DNA of 6,582 nt from an uncultured Clostridia bacterium (lineage in GTDB: Bacteria > Bacillota > Clostridia > Christensenellales > Borkfalkiaceae), in NCBI GenBank assembly GCA_947174175.1, contig CAMWHW010000054.1, positions 1-6,582 on the forward strand, in the 5' to 3' direction. Numbering within the stretch: the stretch's first letter is position 1; every line of letters starts with the position of its first letter. Both the position numbers and the translations under genes were made by a program. The notes beneath the pieces are model-generated. The model ran no database searches, was not told the DNA's origin, and saw nothing but the letters and a program-made list of their open reading frames with translations. This document shows positions 5,684-6,582 of the stretch, in pieces.

Positions 5684-6582
5684 GTGCGGAACAAAAGCGT
5701 AGCGGTATTGGATATCAGGTCGTCCGAAATTTGTGCTGTAATTGCGGAAAGAGGTGTCAACAATACCTTCATTATCAAAAGTAAATATACGCGTTCGTAC
5801 GAAGGCTTTGCCGAGGGCGAATTGCTCGATCAGGAAGATTTCATAAAGGCTGTAAGAGCCGTCGTTTCGGGCGTAATTTCGTCGGTTGACGTGCCCGTAA
5901 GGCAACTCTTCGTCGGCGTTCCATGTGAATTTGCCGACGTCGTTCAGACCGATAAGGTTATAAGTTTTCAGTCGTCGCAGAAGATTTCCGCAAAACACGT
6001 CGAAAGCGTTACGGAAGCTTCGTTCCCGGAAGACAGGGAAGGGTGGACGGTCGTTAAATACGGCGCGCTCTATTACGTTCTTTCAGACCTTCGCAGATTA
6101 ATAGATCCCTTGGGAATGGTCAGCGACAGCCTGCGCGCGAGAATGAGCTTTTTGTTCTGCCGTACGTCGTTTATGGATACCGTAACCCGTGCGCTTAAAC
6201 CTTTTACCTCGTTAAGAACGATCGAGTGGCTTCCGCAGAATTATACTCAGGGCTTGTATCTGTTTACACCCGAAAAAAGAGATTCGTACACGATACTTTT
6301 CGATTTCGGTTATATCTCTTCCACGTTCAACGTTATCTGCGGTGACGGCGTTGCTTTCAGCGAAGCGTTTTCCGTAGGTATTGGTCACGTGGCGGTGCTG
6401 TTGATGGAAGCTCTCGAAATTCCATACAACGTTGCCGTTACGCTTATAAAGCAGGTCAATCTCAATGCCAAGGACAGGCGTTCGACGTTCGAAGAATGTA
6501 ACGTGGACGGCAAACAGTACAGTTTTTCGGCAACCGAGCTTAGGGATCTGATAAGGGAAGGGCTTGACGGCGTATGTGAAAT
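5684..6582 (+). CDS. ftsA: FtsA-like actin-fold cell division protein (3' partial)
   Basis: FtsA is an actin-fold ATPase that anchors FtsZ filaments to the membrane. The frame is open from GTG 5684 to the window end (299 codons). An in-frame TAA at 5675-5677 excludes an upstream start, and the next possible starts would cut the first motif. The N terminus VAVLDIRSSEICAVIAERG aligns with the phosphate-1 strand of FtsA (usually LD-x-G-S-S-K). The region around 75-115 (LFVGVP, then KISAKHVESV) resembles the FtsA-specific 1C/SHS2 subdomain. ILFDFGYISST at 204-214 and VGIGH at 231-235 match the phosphate-2 region, usually D-x-G-G-G-T-T. The Gly in motif 1 is Arg (R12) and the Gly-Gly-Thr of motif 2 is missing, so nucleotide binding may be altered. 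Position after ftsQ supports FtsA. A divergent FtsA paralogue is the main alternative. The C-terminal membrane helix, if any, lies outside. Confidence 0.8.
   Translation, partial: MRNKSVAVLDIRSSEICAVIAERGVNNTFIIKSKYTRSYEGFAEGELLDQEDFIKAVRAVVSGVISSVDVPVRQLFVGVPCEFADVVQTDKVISFQSSQKISAKHVESVTEASFPEDREGWTVVKYGALYYVLSDLRRLIDPLGMVSDSLRARMSFLFCRTSFMDTVTRALKPFTSLRTIEWLPQNYTQGLYLFTPEKRDSYTILFDFGYISSTFNVICGDGVAFSEAFSVGIGHVAVLLMEALEIPYNVAVTLIKQVNLNAKDRRSTFEECNVDGKQYSFSATELRDLIREGLDGVCE

Larger units (their letters stand above)
5638..5686 (+). repeat. Direct repeat GTCAGGTG flanking the ftsA-like leader
   Basis: GTCAGGTG occurs at 5638-5645 (at the predicted start site and in the palindrome) and again at 5679-5686, where its last three bases are the GTG start codon. 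A related CAGGT lies at 5671-5675. CACCT at 5650-5654 is complementary to AGGTG in both copies, so it could pair either locally or across the start codon (5 bp each). The repeat is real; the function is speculative. Confidence 0.5.

Noticed and set aside
5666..5998. - strand open frame opposite the start of the ftsA-like gene
   Set aside because: The + strand frame shows FtsA-type motifs, a promoter and a ribosome binding site; the antisense frame shows none.
1..6582. CRISPR array, tRNA or rRNA genes, insertion sequences or phage genes
   Set aside because: None seen: no spaced direct repeats, no cloverleaf-like segments, no transposase or integrase motifs, and coding sequence fills nearly all the window.

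Overview
This window is a stretch of the division and cell wall (dcw) cluster of a bacterium. All genes are on the + strand. The visible order is mraY (5' end cut off), murD, ftsW, murA, ftsQ/divIB, then an ftsA-like gene cut off at the 3' end. A Gram-positive, probably anaerobic Clostridia-type member of the Bacillota is the best guess. The reasons are murA next to a short divIB-type ftsQ, textbook sigma-A-like promoters, a strong intrinsic terminator, the sequence flavour of FtsW and the FtsA-like protein, and a cysteine-rich MurA. This placement is inference from gene order and protein features; no marker gene such as 16S rRNA is present.

Layout: positions 2-3377 hold mraY, murD and ftsW, tightly packed (6-nt gap, then an 11-nt overlap) and presumably cotranscribed. 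A 147-nt intergenic region (3378-3524) follows. It carries a near-consensus promoter overlapping the ftsW stop codon and two inverted repeats before the murA ribosome binding site. murA (3525-4781) and ftsQ (4788-5534) are 6 nt apart. A second intergenic region (5535-5683) holds a strong rho-independent terminator, then a consensus TTGACA/TATAAT promoter, then a short palindrome at the expected transcription start. A GTG-started ftsA-like gene runs from 5684 off the end of the window.

How the genes work together: MurA and MurD act in cytoplasmic UDP-MurNAc-peptide synthesis. MraY attaches that precursor to undecaprenyl phosphate to give lipid I. FtsW polymerises lipid II at the septum, FtsQ/DivIB is a bitopic divisome scaffold, and FtsA normally tethers FtsZ to the membrane. 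The gene for the lipid I to lipid II step, murG, which often sits between ftsW and murA or murB in related clusters, is absent here, and its place is taken by the promoter-bearing gap.

No new kind of system is evident. The items most worth a second look are the FtsA-like protein with altered nucleotide-binding motifs under its own promoter, the missing murG with a structured murA leader, a terminator-like hairpin inside the start of ftsW, and a cysteine cluster in MurA.
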